Source: Balaenoptera acutorostrata (Eukaryota; Chordata; Mammalia; Artiodactyla; Balaenopteridae). Taken from it: DNA of 64,000 nucleotides. The first letter of the stretch is position 1; every line of letters begins with the position of its first letter. A model generated the notes under the pieces. The model was not told the DNA's origin. It made no database searches and saw nothing but the letters and a program-made list of their open reading frames with translations. Below, in pieces: positions 11,511 through 22,559 of this stretch. Location of the stretch: contig NC_080079.1 in assembly GCF_949987535.1 (NCBI RefSeq), positions 4,220,001 through 4,284,000 of the forward strand, read 5' to 3'. A program made the translations under genes and the position numbers.

Positions 11511-12079
11511 CTGAAAATGACAGTTTTGTTAGCTTGGTAGGCAGAAGGGCATTTCTCTTGCTCTCTCTAAAGAAGTCAAAAAGAAAAGTAAATTAGAGCC
11601 GAGAGCTGCCATTGTCCGTGAGGATGACTAAATAATAAATATTGTGAAGAACAAAAAGATTTCTTATAAAATAGAGTTTGCAGTATAGGTTGCAGGGGGA
11701 GATTTCCACCACACTTGCATCAGCAGTGCCGCCAGAGCTGGACCTGGACCCAGCACCGCCAGCCCCAGGGAGGGCCCCTTGGAGAACGAGAGGAATCAGC
11801 ACACGGCCATGCCCACTGCACGGACCCCTTGGGAGATTGGGTGCAGCAGCTGGACCAGGACCTCCAGTACTCAGGGGGTGCCCCAGGGATCAGAGGGGCC
11901 AATGAAGAAACCCATGCCTTGTCGGGGGGTGACATACCTGGTCAGGGGGCACTTGTCCACTCCTGGAGCCTACAGAAGACTCTCTGAGAAGGATGCAGAA
12001 AGGCAGCGAGCCGATGGATGCCATCACTATGTCCACGTCTCTCTGGTGCTCAGCCCAGCGCCTTGTGGAGAACTGGAGT
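11511..12079. other. Unique non-coding sequence
   Basis: 11580-11680 is AT-rich; the rest is GC-rich. Nothing recognised. Confidence 0.45.
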
Positions 12080-12270
12080 TCGAACAGATGCAGACTGTTT
12101 GCAGGACTAGCCCCACCGTGTGTCGGCTTTGCGGCCTTGGGCAAAAGGCACTTAATCTCGTGACTGTTCTCATCTGCTAAACAGGTCTGATACTACGAGT
12201 GACTCTGCGGGACTGTCGTGAAGGCCACTGACATGAGAGTGTCACAGAAACGTTCATCATTGCCAGTGCC
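12080..12270 (+). repeat. MIR SINE relic
   Basis: Forward MIR blocks: 'gcggccttgggcaaaaggca', 'cttaatctcgtgactgttct', 'catctgctaaacagg', then a diverged 3' part. Confidence 0.65.
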
Positions 12271-14059
12271 ACCGTCTTTATCATTCGCAATGACTTTGTT
12301 GAAATGTGCTGAACCAACCTGCGGATAGTTATTTTCCAATCCGATTAACATAAACACGTGCATAATGTTCACTCAAACTCTTGCCTGGACTTTGCCCTCC
12401 TGTCTAATACATGAATGACCTTGAGCACTCAGTCCACAGGTTCTCCCTCCGACTGTCCGCTGGCCCGCATGTGGTCCTCCTTTGCTGGCCGTGTGAATGG
12501 CACTGTTCTTGGCGCTGCGTGTATGTGGAGAAGAAAGACGGTGCCTGTCCTCTGGTCCTTACACTCTTGAAAAGCCCTGCAACGGAGCAGCGCTCTGAGC
12601 AGTGAGCATGTGTCCTGACCAAGCTAAGTTGCCCAGGGCGAGAACTTCCATCTGCCTTGGTTGCACGTGAAGCTCGAGCCTGGTCCCTCCACAGCCCTGT
12701 CTGGGAGGCAGAGGTCCAGGAGCGGGGTTACTCGCTGAATATTTCTCACCATCTCTCAGTTATACAAGTCCTTTTTCAACCCTACTCTCTGCGTTGACAC
12801 AGTGGGTTTTATTTATCAGGGATTGAGAAGAATCTGTGCTTTAAGACAAGCCAAGTGAACCTGGAGCAGCTTCCACAGCTGCCCCCGCCACGGCCAAGGA
12901 CCAGCTTGGGCGGGTCTTCCGTCTCTGAACCAGCGACTGTGCTTGGACCTCAGATAACATTTTCACAGCCATCTGGGATCTCAGCCTCAAAAGGGCCCGT
13001 TGTATCTACATGGTTGCAAGTACCAATATAATGGAGTGTCGCCCACTTAGCGGTAAGTGCCCCCAGAGAAGGAAGGAGACACGCCCCCGTGTTAATGAGA
13101 TTTACCGCACAGAATGGGCAGAGCCCTCCCAGGCAGGATCCTCTGGCCCCGGAAACCACTACAGCTGTTCTTGATTGCTGTTCCCATCAACCCCAACTCT
13201 TCTCCACCCTTCCTCTCCAGGGCCACATAACTACGTGTTCTTTGTTAATTAATGGGAAAGGACCCTTTTTCAAATCACAAATGCATCACTGCAGGAGAAG
13301 GTTTAATTTCATCCAGCTCTGACTGGAGTCTTCCAGTAGGTACCAATTAGGTGATGCCCAGTCAGGACACAGGTTCTAATGAGGCCGGGGAAGAGGATGG
13401 GGAGGAAGAAGAGGCAGAGGAGGGGCCGGGAGAGGACAGAACAGGCGGGAGGCCCACAGAGAGATGGGGGAGGGGCACGTCTGCCGGATGGAAAGATAAC
13501 CCCCCTCTGCTCCCCGCCAAACACCCACACAGCTGAGCTGCTGTGAACAGCTGAGCGATTCAGTCGTGGCCTCAGGGAGTGAACTAGAAATTGTCTTGTA
13601 GCCGCAGTCTCCCTATGACAGGACAAGGGCCAGACGCGGAGACCTTGGCCACCGTGGGTTCACTTGTTTGCATTCAGAGACCTTGACATCCTGGATCCAG
13701 AGGTCCAGGGTCCTGACTTTATGTGCACAAAGAACAGGAGTCCGGTCCACAGTCCTGGTGGCTGAGCCCAGCGGGAGCACAGGGACCCCCCGCTGCCCAG
13801 CTGCCTGGCCCCGGTCCTGCACAGGCAGCCCGAGCTTCCACAGGGGGCAGCCCTTCCTGCCCGGCTCGCCCGTGACTGCAGAATGAGGTCGGGAGGCTGG
13901 TTGGGTCACTGACCCCGGCCAAGCCCAGGCCCTGCTCGCAGGAAGCCCCGCGGTCTGCATCTGATGGGGCTGGGCTCCCCTCTGCACCCTGCTGCCTGCA
14001 CCTCGGCTCGCCAGTTCCCAGGCCCCCCGCCCTCCCGTGGGGCCACGCTCCCACATCCT
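12271..14059. other. Unique non-coding sequence with a GA-rich tract
   Basis: No gene recognised. 13383-13445 is purine-rich and yields an acidic open frame (runs of Glu) that is a composition artefact. 13600-14050 is GC-rich and unique. Confidence 0.45.
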
Positions 14060-14800
14060 GCCTAATTATTATTTTGTGCAGCTTCTCACAGCAGAAGGAG
14101 AGATTAGGGGAAGAGAAAAGAAAGCTGAAACCTCTGTAATGAAATTTTAAAATCACAGAGCTCCTGCTTTTAATATTTTCCCAGCCTCCAAAAGCATCAA
14201 ATATTGTCTTATCACACAACAAACCTCAAATGGATATATATCTGTATATTACAATATTTGGATACTTTATCCAAATAAGAGTAAAGGCCGCTGAGCGATG
14301 GCCCCATCTCCAGGCTCTACATAGTTAATTGGTCACTTTGTCCAATTGAGCAATGGGGGTTCTGGGCCATTCCAGTCCTTAAAGTCTGCCAAAGTCTACA
14401 CCACTTTGAATCCGCTGATGTCCTCCTGTTTCGTGTTGCTTTTAAGCACCTGCCGGCCCAGCATCCTTCCTCTGACTGAAAGCTTCTGGTTCTTTGATGA
14501 GGGTTTTGGATAATTTAATCAAGGTTCCGCCATCCTCTCCATAAGGAAGAAGGACTCGGCTCACTTTGGAAAGGCTCGTGCGGCAACACACACTTTCCGG
14601 CTCTTAATAAGCCTCCCAAATGTGTCAGCACGGCAGGGTGTTCTTCTCAATTAATGCATTAATAGCTCCGCCAAATTGCCAGGAAAATCTCACACAGAAG
14701 CACGGGGGCAGGAGCCCAGTTGAGAAAGAAGCAATCACCAAATGCGAAACCTGGACCACATTTTGAACAACAGACCCAGAGTCAGGTTTTTTTTCCTCTT
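14060..14800. promoter_or_regulatory. Candidate conserved AT-rich regulatory block
   Basis: About 740 bp of unique, relatively AT-rich DNA between GC-rich flanks. It has repeated homeodomain cores ('cctaattattatttt', 'atagttaattggtcac', 'caattaatgcattaatag'), TCF/LEF-like motifs ('tctttgatgag', 'aatttaatcaagg') and a 10-bp-arm inverted repeat at 14255-14277. No repeat family recognised. This resembles developmental enhancers in composition; function is inferred only. Confidence 0.3.
14255..14277. other. Inverted repeat (10-bp arms, 3-nt loop)
   Basis: 'tatttggata' at 14255-14264 and its exact reverse complement 'tatccaaata' at 14268-14277, separated by 'ctt'. Confidence 0.9.
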
Positions 14801-14819
14801 TTGGTCGATATCTCTCTCT

Positions 14820-14881
14820 TGCGCACGCGCACACGTACGCACGCACCACACACACGCACACACACACACACGCAGCACACA
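14820..14881. repeat. Compound (CA)n/(CG) alternating purine-pyrimidine tract
   Basis: About 60 bp of alternating GC/AC/GT steps ('gcgcacgcgcacacgtacgc' followed by CA units). Such tracts are prone to left-handed Z-DNA. Confidence 0.9.
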
Positions 14882-14980
14882 TTTGTAGCATAATCGACCT
14901 GAAGGATTGGTAGGACCCGGGAAGGGGAAGTGTGCTGAGCAGGACAAAGGCCAGAAGACACAGGCAGGCCGGAGGCCCAC

Positions 14981-15005
14981 TCTCCCACCCCCCCCACCCC
15001 CACCG
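14981..15005. repeat. C-rich tract
   Basis: Runs of C broken by single A residues, forming a G-rich run on the minus strand. Confidence 0.85.
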
Positions 15006-15020
15006 GCTGCTCCCTGGGAT

Positions 15021-15053
15021 GGGAAGGGGCTGCCGGGGAGCTAGGGGCGGGGG
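15021..15053 (+). other. Predicted G-quadruplex
   Basis: Five G runs at 15021-15023, 15026-15029, 15035-15038, 15044-15047 and 15049-15053, with loops of 2, 5, 5 and 1 nt. This satisfies the usual G3+N1-7 rule. Confidence 0.75.
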
Positions 15054-16273
15054 CAGCTCCTCTGGGGGTCAAGCTGGGTGCTGGGAGCCGGGGAGGCAGG
15101 GACCGGCCGTGCTTCTTCCCACCTCGTGCTCTGGCCAGAGGGGCTGGGGCGCTTCCCCCCACAGCCAGCAGCACACTCAGAACCGTGCCAGCAACATCTC
15201 TGTTTTTGTCATGTAATCAAGACTCCAAGAACAGGATTTTCTGTGCTTTGCAAGACTTTCTGTCTTGGGGCCTCCTGCTCCCACAGCCCCCTCAGGGATC
15301 ACTTGGGCTGGTGGCTGCCGGATGAGGAGGGGAAATTTCCATTTCTAAGCCCACGGTCCCAGGCTTTTGCAGCTGGCAGGGATGTCTTTCTGCATAATAG
15401 ACACAAATAGACCCTGAAATCGCAGACTGTGTAGAAAAGAAAAACAACAAGTCTTTAGGCCTGAGGTAGGCTCCTGAGCCCCCCAGGGACTGGTTTTGAG
15501 GGTGGCAGCCTCACAGAGAAGTGGTTTCCATCCTGTAGCTAAGGAAAACAGCCTTTAGGGCCGCGCACCCCTGGAAGGGTTAATACCCTTTCTCTTGTTT
15601 GCTTCTGACAGCGGCCTCTCGGCACCATCCCCGTCTTCATGACATTTCTGTCCCCCTGGAAATGATTTGATGTCATACCTGGTTCTGAGTATTAGCTTGA
15701 ACCTAGTGGCGTGGAGGCTAATTATTCATCCTCTCTGCCCCATCTGCCTGGCTAGCAGGGGTGTGGACGTGAGACGGCGGCTTCTGGGCTAAGGCAGGGC
15801 GAGTGTGGTCAGGGCCCCGTGGGGCAGCCCAGGCACCTGGGAGGGAGTCACCCGGATTCTCAGTTCCACTTGCTTGTGTGGGACAATCCCTCCTCCGGGT
15901 GCCCCCGGATACAGCACAGTGTGGATGAGGGGCAGGCTGGAGGAGGCAGGTGAGTGGCAGGAGAGGACCACGTTCCCAGAGGGAGAAACCAGGAGCAGGA
16001 GAGACCACAGGGAGGAAACCAGTTCATAGGGACAACAGCCTGGGTCCAACAGACCCTGGGGCCAGGATTCCAGCCCAGGAGTTCTAGAAGCACCTGAAAC
16101 TGAAGCAAGGATCTGAGTCTAAATTCCGCACCAAGGCAAGGCTTGACGTTTTTTTTCAGAATCCAGGGATCCGCTTATGCCCAGAGCTGCCCCACCAAAG
16201 ACTATGATGAAGACGATGATGGTGAGAGGATGAGGATTCTGAGGATTCTGAGGAAGAGGGTGAGAGGAACCAG
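15054..16273. other. Unique non-coding sequence
   Basis: No gene or repeat recognised. 15540-15725 contains CpG-bearing and ATTA-bearing phrases ('ggctaattattcatcc') and could be a small conserved element. Confidence 0.4.
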
Positions 16274-16440
16274 TACATGTTGGCACCTGTGCTGGGACCG
16301 CGTCCCGAACACTGTACACTGCTTACACTTCTAATCCTTACAGCAGACGAGGCCGTCGGCATGGCTGGTATCGTCACTAGCATCCTAGGTTTACAGGTAG
16401 GTCCAGGGAAGTTAAGCAGCCCTGATGCTGGCCCTGCCAG
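16274..16440 (-). repeat. MIR SINE relic, minus strand
   Basis: Diverged MIR reverse complement: 'gttggcacctgtgctggga', 'cttctaatccttacagcag', 'cctaggtttacagg' and 'gggaagttaagcag'. Confidence 0.6.
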
Positions 16441-17084
16441 CCTCTGCCCTTAGCCTTCACTCACACAGTCCTTCTGTGCCTTCTAGCCTATCTTTAAAAA
16501 TGTTCTGGTTTTCATTTCTTAATCCATTAAAGGGTGTCAATGTCAGAACCCCCTGAGCCCACGAGTACTACGGGCCCCACCCTGAAGGTGGTGATGCACC
16601 ATATGGACCGAGGCTGTGTCACGGGGGCCCTGCACTGGCCTGTGCTTCATCTCCCTTGCAGCCGGGAGGAGGAGCTCCCCTAAATCAGCCCAGTGCTGTC
16701 CTTTCCACACACCTGGGTCTGGGAAGGACAAGATCAGAGTCATGGCCCCTCTACAAGCCCCGCCCCCCTCTCCAAGACCTCTCGGGGGTAGGTCAGGGAG
16801 AGCAGAGGGTGGAAAGTGTCTCCGCCAGCTCCTCTTCCTTCTCGGGGTGGTGAGGTGGCAGGGGGGGTTCCCAGGGGAGTCAAGCTGAGGCCCAGTGTCC
16901 CTGTGGCCAATTACAGAGCCCCGGTGACAGAATGTCCAAAGCACTCAACTTTATTTGGAAGGAGAGGGGCTATGCCATGGAGTTTGCAGAAAATTAAGGC
17001 TGAAAGAATGGCAGACTGAGGCCTGCAGAAGGGGTACATCCAGGGTTGTCTGGTGAGTAGGTGACAGGCCAGAATTCTCTCCCC
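16441..17084. other. Unique non-coding sequence
   Basis: GC-rich, no gene or family recognised. Confidence 0.45.
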
Positions 17085-17155
17085 GGTGCCCCCAGCGCCT
17101 TGATTATGATGGGTGCTCAGTAAGTGAGATGATGAATGAATAAATAAACTCACGT
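17085..17155 (+). repeat. L2 LINE 3' terminus, plus strand
   Basis: 'gatgggtgctcagtaagtga' followed by 'gatgaatgaataaataaa' is the L2 3' end ('aggtgctcaataaatgtttgttgaatgaatg'). Confidence 0.55.
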
Positions 17156-17704
17156 ATCAATTGGTTAGCAAATGCTTCTTTCCCCACGTTCTCCTCCTAA
17201 GAGGGACCCCAACTGCATACCGAATTCCAAACCCGTGCCCTGAAATACCACCATGGCCACTGGGTGGTCTTCCTAGACCCTGGGTCACAAACGCAGGGCC
17301 CTTCTATTTCCACAGGAGTCTCCTGTCACTCCCCACCTGCCACCAGGCTCCCCAGCTAGGGTGAGGTCGGTGCCAACGTCCCATGCCCTCTCTGCCACCT
17401 CACCCCGGCCCCTGCAGGTCGCCTAGGATGTCAGCCCAGGAATATGAGAAGAGCAGGGAGATAAGCCCTCCCCTGTGCCGGGGGCGGGGAGGGGGGGGGC
17501 CCAAGCACAGCAGTGTCCTTTTCTGCTTCCTGGTGGAAGTTCTTGCAGATTCTGGAAAGCTGTGCTTTTTTCAGGTCTAAAGTCGGGTGAGAAGAGCCCG
17601 CCCCTTTTACTTCATCAAGAAATCATTTCTGGCGAGCTCTTGCTGGCTCTCCCGGTGCAAAGTCCCTGCAGAGCTGAGCGCTCATGAATTAATGAGGCAA
17701 CGGT
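17156..17704. other. Unique non-coding sequence with a G-quadruplex motif
   Basis: No gene seen. Contains the G run at 17480-17499 and a compact 'gctcatgaattaatgaggca' motif at about 17680-17700. Confidence 0.45.
17480..17499 (+). other. Predicted G-quadruplex
   Basis: G runs of 5, 4 and 9 separated by single C and A; the 9-G run can supply two stacks. Confidence 0.6.
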
Positions 17705-17865
17705 GACAGAGAGGAAAGAACACTGGGCCTAGAACAGAAGGCGTGTGTCTTTACTCACTAGCTCCGTGACCTTGAACCAAACACTTGACCCCTCAGAGTC
17801 CCACTCTAACGGGGTGGATGTGAGCTTAAATGAACTCATGTATGTGGGACTGCTTTGAATAAATG
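17705..17865 (+). repeat. MIR SINE relic
   Basis: Forward MIR: 'tcactagctccgtgaccttg', 'acacttgacccctcagag', then 'aaatgaactcatgtatgtg'. Confidence 0.65.
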
Positions 17866-18264
17866 GAAAGGGAAAGAAAAATACCTCTCTATTCAACATG
17901 AATGCAAATATTTGGCAGGCGTCCTTCTTTGGGTCTCCTCCCCCATGGGTGGATACCCCAGAGTCCTGGACATATGTCTCCAGGGAGCCCCTAACCCACT
18001 CAGAGAGAAAGCTGCCACAAGCTCTCCCCCACACCCCTTTTAATTTTTTTTTTCTGGCCCTACTGTCCAGCATCTTCTGCCCAGGTTTCCATTCTCTGGC
18101 CTCTTTATCTGTGCTCCTGAGCTCTCTTGCACACCTGTCAGGCCCTCATCCTTGCCACTGGCTGAGCAGGCTTGCAGAGACCACCAGCATCCAGCAGTGC
18201 CCCCTGGGCCTCCCCTCTCTACCTGCTCCCAGAAGCAGAAAGGCCACAAACCCAGTGACTTATT
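17866..18264. other. Unique non-coding sequence
   Basis: Short T-rich tract near 18041-18053; otherwise nothing recognised. Confidence 0.4.
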
Positions 18265-18730
18265 GTATTAGCTAGAACTGGATTCAGCTCAGTGAAAAGG
18301 AAATCCTAGTATTGGTGGCTGTAACACATGAGTTCTTAGTCTCTCATTTAAATTCAAAGGAAAGCAGTTCAAGGCTGGTTTGACAGCTTCATGAAGCCAT
18401 CAGGGACCTAAGTTCCTTTTATCTTTCAGCTGTCATCCTCAGCACCCAGCTTCCATCTACAAATTCACCTCATGGCCCCAAATAGCTGCCAGAGTTCCAA
18501 CCTTTATGTCTATATTCCAATGAGCAGCAAGAGGGAAAAGAGAAAGAGAAGACACAGACTCATCTCTCAACTAGGTCAACAATCTTTAACAGCCTTCCCT
18601 CCCAATATTTCTGCTTGTATTTCATTAGCTGGCACAAAAAAAAAGTTGAGAAAATCTCCTTTTACCTGGGCACATTGCTACCCCAAATAAAATCTGGGTT
18701 CTACTGCTAAGAAAGAAGGGCGAATTAATG
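18265..18730. repeat. Ancient interspersed repeat, family not assigned
   Basis: The phrases 'gtattggtggctgtaacaca', 'agatgg'-like 'aaatagctgccagagttcc', 'tttcattagctggcac' and 'aataaaatctgggttct' recur in a familiar order in many mammalian loci. I recognise the phrasing as an old dispersed repeat but cannot name the family safely. Confidence 0.4.
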
Positions 18731-18759
18731 TTGGGTGGCATTTAGCGACCTCTGCAACA

Positions 18760-18850
18760 TTTGCCCAAGATCACACCTAATACGTGGCTATAATAAGTGA
18801 ATATATAATAATACAGTCAACCCAAGTTCATCTGACTCCAAAGCCGAGGT
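18760..18850 (-). repeat. MIR fragment, minus strand
   Basis: 'tttgcccaagatcacaccta' and 'gttcatctgactccaaagcc' match the MIR/MIRb reverse complement ('ttgcccaaggtcacacagct', 'gtctgactccaaagcc'). Confidence 0.65.
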
Positions 18851-18963
18851 TGGTGACTTCTGTGTGACAGGCCCTCAGTCACCCCATGGCCACGTTCCAT
18901 GGAAGAAGCTGACCCAGCTCTGCTAGCACAGCCCAGGGCGTAACTTTCCACCTGCCAAGCACA

Positions 18964-18974
18964 CCCCCCCCCCC
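18964..18974. repeat. Poly-C run
   Basis: Eleven consecutive C residues. Confidence 0.95.
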
Positions 18975-19079
18975 ACCTCCTCGCAGCCTGTGACACCACG
19001 AAAAGGGGAAGAAAGTACCTTGACTTGTCTTGAGCCCACACAGGCTGGCACAGAGCAGGCGCTTTCACCTGTTATTACA

Positions 19080-19200
19080 AGAGGCCTCCAGGCAAACCTT
19101 CAACCCTCAGGGCAGAGTCACTGCTCCCATGTGCACATGAGAAAACTGGGCTCAGGAGGTTAAGTAGCTCCCAGAACCTGAAGTAAGGAGACCTGGAGCT
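19080..19200 (-). repeat. MIR fragment, minus strand
   Basis: 'catgagaaaactgggctcag' then 'gaggttaagtagctc' matches the MIR core reverse complement ('gatgaggaaactgaggctcagagaggttaagt'). Confidence 0.6.
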
Positions 19201-20888
19201 CCCCCAGCTGTGCTGTTCCTGAAGTCCAGCTTCTTCCTGCACCACTGTTCAGCTTTCTGGAAGCTGCCATCATCTGATCTTCTTTCTGAGGGGGAGGGGG
19301 AGTCTTCCAGTGAGACCAGAGGGCCCGAAACACCCACGTGAGTCTTCGAGGTCTGGCTGCTCTGGAACCAGGGATGTGGGTGGTCTATTCTCTGCCCTCC
19401 AGCCTGCCCAAGTGAGGGCTTCCCTTGAAGCCATTTATACCCTTTGCTGGATTCTTCTCATCTATCTGGTGCATTGTAATGGGCCAATGAATTGAGCTCC
19501 AAAGATGTCTCGTTTGTGTGTCTTCTTTGGGGAATGAGGCAGGATGGAGAAATTGGTTTTCTGGGTAACTAAGGTTTCCGGGTAACATCAGGAACTTCAA
19601 AAATTATAGCCATTTGTATGGAAAACTTTATAAAAGGTAGCATATGCGCCCCTACAAAGAACAACATAATTAAGCAGAGTCTGAACATCATTTAACTTCC
19701 CCTAATGACAAGGCCATAATTAGTACCATCAATTATGGTGCTGAGCTCTGGTTTACAGGGTGCCCTCAGGAGGTGCTGACGTGTGTAGGGCCATTTGTCC
19801 CCGCACAAAATGGCCCCATTTGTTTTGTTTTCCTAATTCCTCTGGCTATTTATTTTTTTATTATTAATTTGTCTGGTGCTTTCCTCCTCCACAAATGGCT
19901 AAGACTTCTTGATGCCACCACTGGGCCTGATCATTCTTGGTTTATCACTTTGCTTTCTTACTGTTGCTCAGCCCAGGGCTTCCAGGTCTCTCCGTCAAGG
20001 GAAAATGCTTGGGATCCATGCCAAAGTCCCGTGCAGAGGCCCCATTTGCTTATCCCCATGGTCAAAGTTGTCTTCCAGGTGTCTGAGATTGGTCCAGGAT
20101 TTGAGTCTGTGTATACGAGGGGCCGTCAGATCTCGGAGGCCCCACTCGGAGCTGTTTTTGCTGCCGACATGGAACTGTCTCTCTGTGGATTTGACCCAAC
20201 AGTAATCAGAACCAGAGATGAAGAGATTGGGCAAAGGTACCAGCCAAGCCATTATTTGTTATTATCAGCTGCTTCTCCACGTGAAATTGTCCGGAGTGTC
20301 CCAGTTACGCTATGGAAGGTAGTTAGCTTTCCAACTTATACCACAGAGAGGTTACAAGTTGTGAGTGATTTCCACCTTTACTCCCTGATATGGATTCTTG
20401 TTATCTGTGAGGAAATAAAATTGAAGATGCACATGGAATCTTGGCTTCTACGAATTCTGAGCTATTCATAAATTCATAAAACAATAGCAATTGCAAGTGC
20501 ACAATTTTCCCTCCAAGCAAATGAATATGTAACTATCCATTAATGTGCTGAGTTAAATACAGTAAACGCAAATCACTCTAATGGTCATATTTACAAAACA
20601 AGTTGCCTTTATTTGGAAATAATTACAACGTGCTTTTAGGTCTCCAAGTGAAATCAGCAAAGTTTGAGACCCAAATTTGTTTTGACGTTGTTAACAGATG
20701 ATGGGAAATGGATACTGATCCGTGGGTGCTCCTGGGTTGCCACCCCGCTTTCACTTTGGTATCCTGCTGATATTTACAGGAAAATTAGGTCTTTGCTTCT
20801 TTAGATTCCTTGGCCTGTGTTGTTCCTTCACCAAGATGATTATATTGAGAGGCATCACTTCTAGGAGCAGAAGATGTGCTGAGTGTGC
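19201..20888. other. Unique non-coding sequence
   Basis: 19590-19760 and 20460-20700 are AT-rich with ATTA cores and could be conserved elements. The open frame at 19773-20471 begins at GTG, gives no recognisable protein, and its first in-frame ATG is about 95 codons in, so it is not called as a gene. Confidence 0.4.
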
Positions 20889-21065
20889 ATTTGATGCTGA
20901 GGAGAAGGTACCAAGGTCTTTATTTTTTTTTTTATATGATAATTAATTTATTCTTTTTTAAATTTATTTTTTAATTTGTATTTGATGCTGAGGAGAAGGT
21001 ACCAAGGTCTTTATTTTTTTTAATATGATAATTTATTCTTTTTTAAATTTATTTTTTAATTTATA
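20889..21065. repeat. Local tandem duplication spanning an L1 insertion junction
   Basis: Copy 1 (about 20889-20979) and copy 2 (about 20980-21065) both run from 'atttgatgctgaggagaagg' through 'taccaaggtctttat', a poly-T run and the first bases of the minus-strand L1 3' end ('ttttttaattt'). Copies differ mainly in T-run length and a 4-nt indel. The host flank, one target-site copy and the L1 tail were duplicated together. Confidence 0.85.
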
Positions 21066-21802
21066 TTTTATATTGGAGTATAGTTGATTAACAATGTTGT
21101 GTTAGTTTCAGGTGTACAGAAAGGTGATTCTGTTATACACATACATGTGTCTCTTCTTTTCCAAATTCTTTCCCCATTTAGGTTATTATAGAATATTGAG
21201 CAGAGTTCCCTGTGCTATACAGTAGGTCCTTGTTGGTTATCTACTTTAAATATAGCAGTGTGTACATGTCAATCCCAAACTCCCAATTTATCCCTACTCC
21301 CCATCCTTCCCTGCTGGTAACCATAAGTTTCTTCTCTAAGTCTGTGAGTCTGTTTCTCTTTTGTAAATAAGTTCATTTGTACCATTTTTTTAGATTCCAG
21401 ATATAAGTGATATCATATGATATTTGTCTTTCTCTGTCTGACTTACTTCACTTAGAATGATAATCTCTAGGTCCATCCATGTCACCGCAAATGGCATTAT
21501 TCCATTCTTTTTAATGGTTGAGTAATATTCCACTGTATATATGTACCACATCTTCTTTATCCATTTCTCTGTCGTTGGGCATTTAGGTTGTTTCCATGTC
21601 TTGGCTATTGTGAACAGTGTTGCAATGAATATTGGGGTGCGTGTATCTTTATAAATTATGGTGTTCTCCGGATATGTGCCCAGGAGTGGAATCGCAGGAT
21701 CACATGGTAGCTGTATTTTTATTTTTTAAGGAACCTCCATACTGTTCTCCATAGTGGCTGCACCAATTTATATTCTCACCAACAGTGTAGGAGGGTTCCC
21801 TT
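21014..21802 (-). mobile_element. 5'-truncated L1 (about 0.8 kb), minus strand, with TSD
   Basis: Reverse complement of the L1 3' region, from the terminal 'tatagttgattaacaatg' and 'gagcagagttccctgtgct' to 'tactgttctccatagtggct' at about 21740. Flanking direct repeats AAGGTCTTTA at 21004-21013 and 21803-21812 mark the target-site duplication. The poly-T on the left confirms orientation. It has no intact ORF and contains only the 3' UTR and possibly the very end of ORF2. Confidence 0.88.
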
Positions 21803-21812
21803 AAGGTCTTTA

Positions 21813-22559
21813 CTCTGAAGTTGGTCTCAAGTACTGATGTGGCCATAGGCAGAGAAGGGGGTAGAGCTCCGGGGCTGCCCCAGGGACTCTGCAGCACACC
21901 CCTGGGGAGCAGGGGCCAGATGACCCTATGAGGTCCCCAATATCTGCATTTCTTTTAGATCACATAGGCACATCCACACATGTATACACACACACACACA
22001 CACTTCCATGCACGCATACACGAGTCCTCCTCAGTTCACCAGATGAAGGAATGAAGAAGCAGAGGCAAATCTTAAACAGACATCCTTCCTCATACCATCC
22101 TATAGCCACCACTGGATTTTTCTCATCATTATCACCTCAATGAAACCAAGTCAGGATTCTAAATATATTTCTAAGTAACAAGACAGAGTCTAAGCTCTTT
22201 GAAGAGGAGAAACGTTACTAGTCATGAAGGATGCTCCCACCCGTACTCCCGTGTGCAAGAAGGGCCAGTTAACGGGCCTCCTTCTCTGAGCTGCTTCGAC
22301 AAGAATCACTGAAGCCAGGACGCAACCAAAACGGTGCATCTAATGTGCTGTCATATGATGTCTTCAACAAACCACCCTCTGACCATCATAAACTAAACTG
22401 TTATTTGGATGTAAGAGAGGACAGAAAACGTGTATTTCCTGACATCAGCTGCGATGCTGTTCATGGAAGAATTTAGGAAATTAGTAAATGGTCTGAGAAT
22501 GAGGGATTATGGTTATTTCAAACAAACACAAGCAGCAGGACTCAGGACAACAAGAAGCT
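21813..22559. other. Unique non-coding sequence
   Basis: No gene recognised; includes a short CA tract at 21985-22003. Confidence 0.45.
21985..22003. repeat. Short (CA)n microsatellite
   Basis: About 19 bp of CA following 'tgta'. Confidence 0.85.

Noticed and set aside
13351..13536. Acidic, Glu-rich small protein
   Set aside because: Produced by a GA-rich low-complexity tract.
13836..13853. CTCF site ('ccacagggggcagccc')
   Set aside because: The spacing inside the core is one base short of the CTCF motif.
16143..16334. Small frame with an Asp-rich segment (possible exon)
   Set aside because: Short, no splice context, and it runs into a MIR relic.
19773..20471. Longest open frame (232 codons) in unique sequence
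   Set aside because: It begins at GTG; the first in-frame ATG is about 95 codons later. The translation matches no family I know and there is no splice or promoter context.
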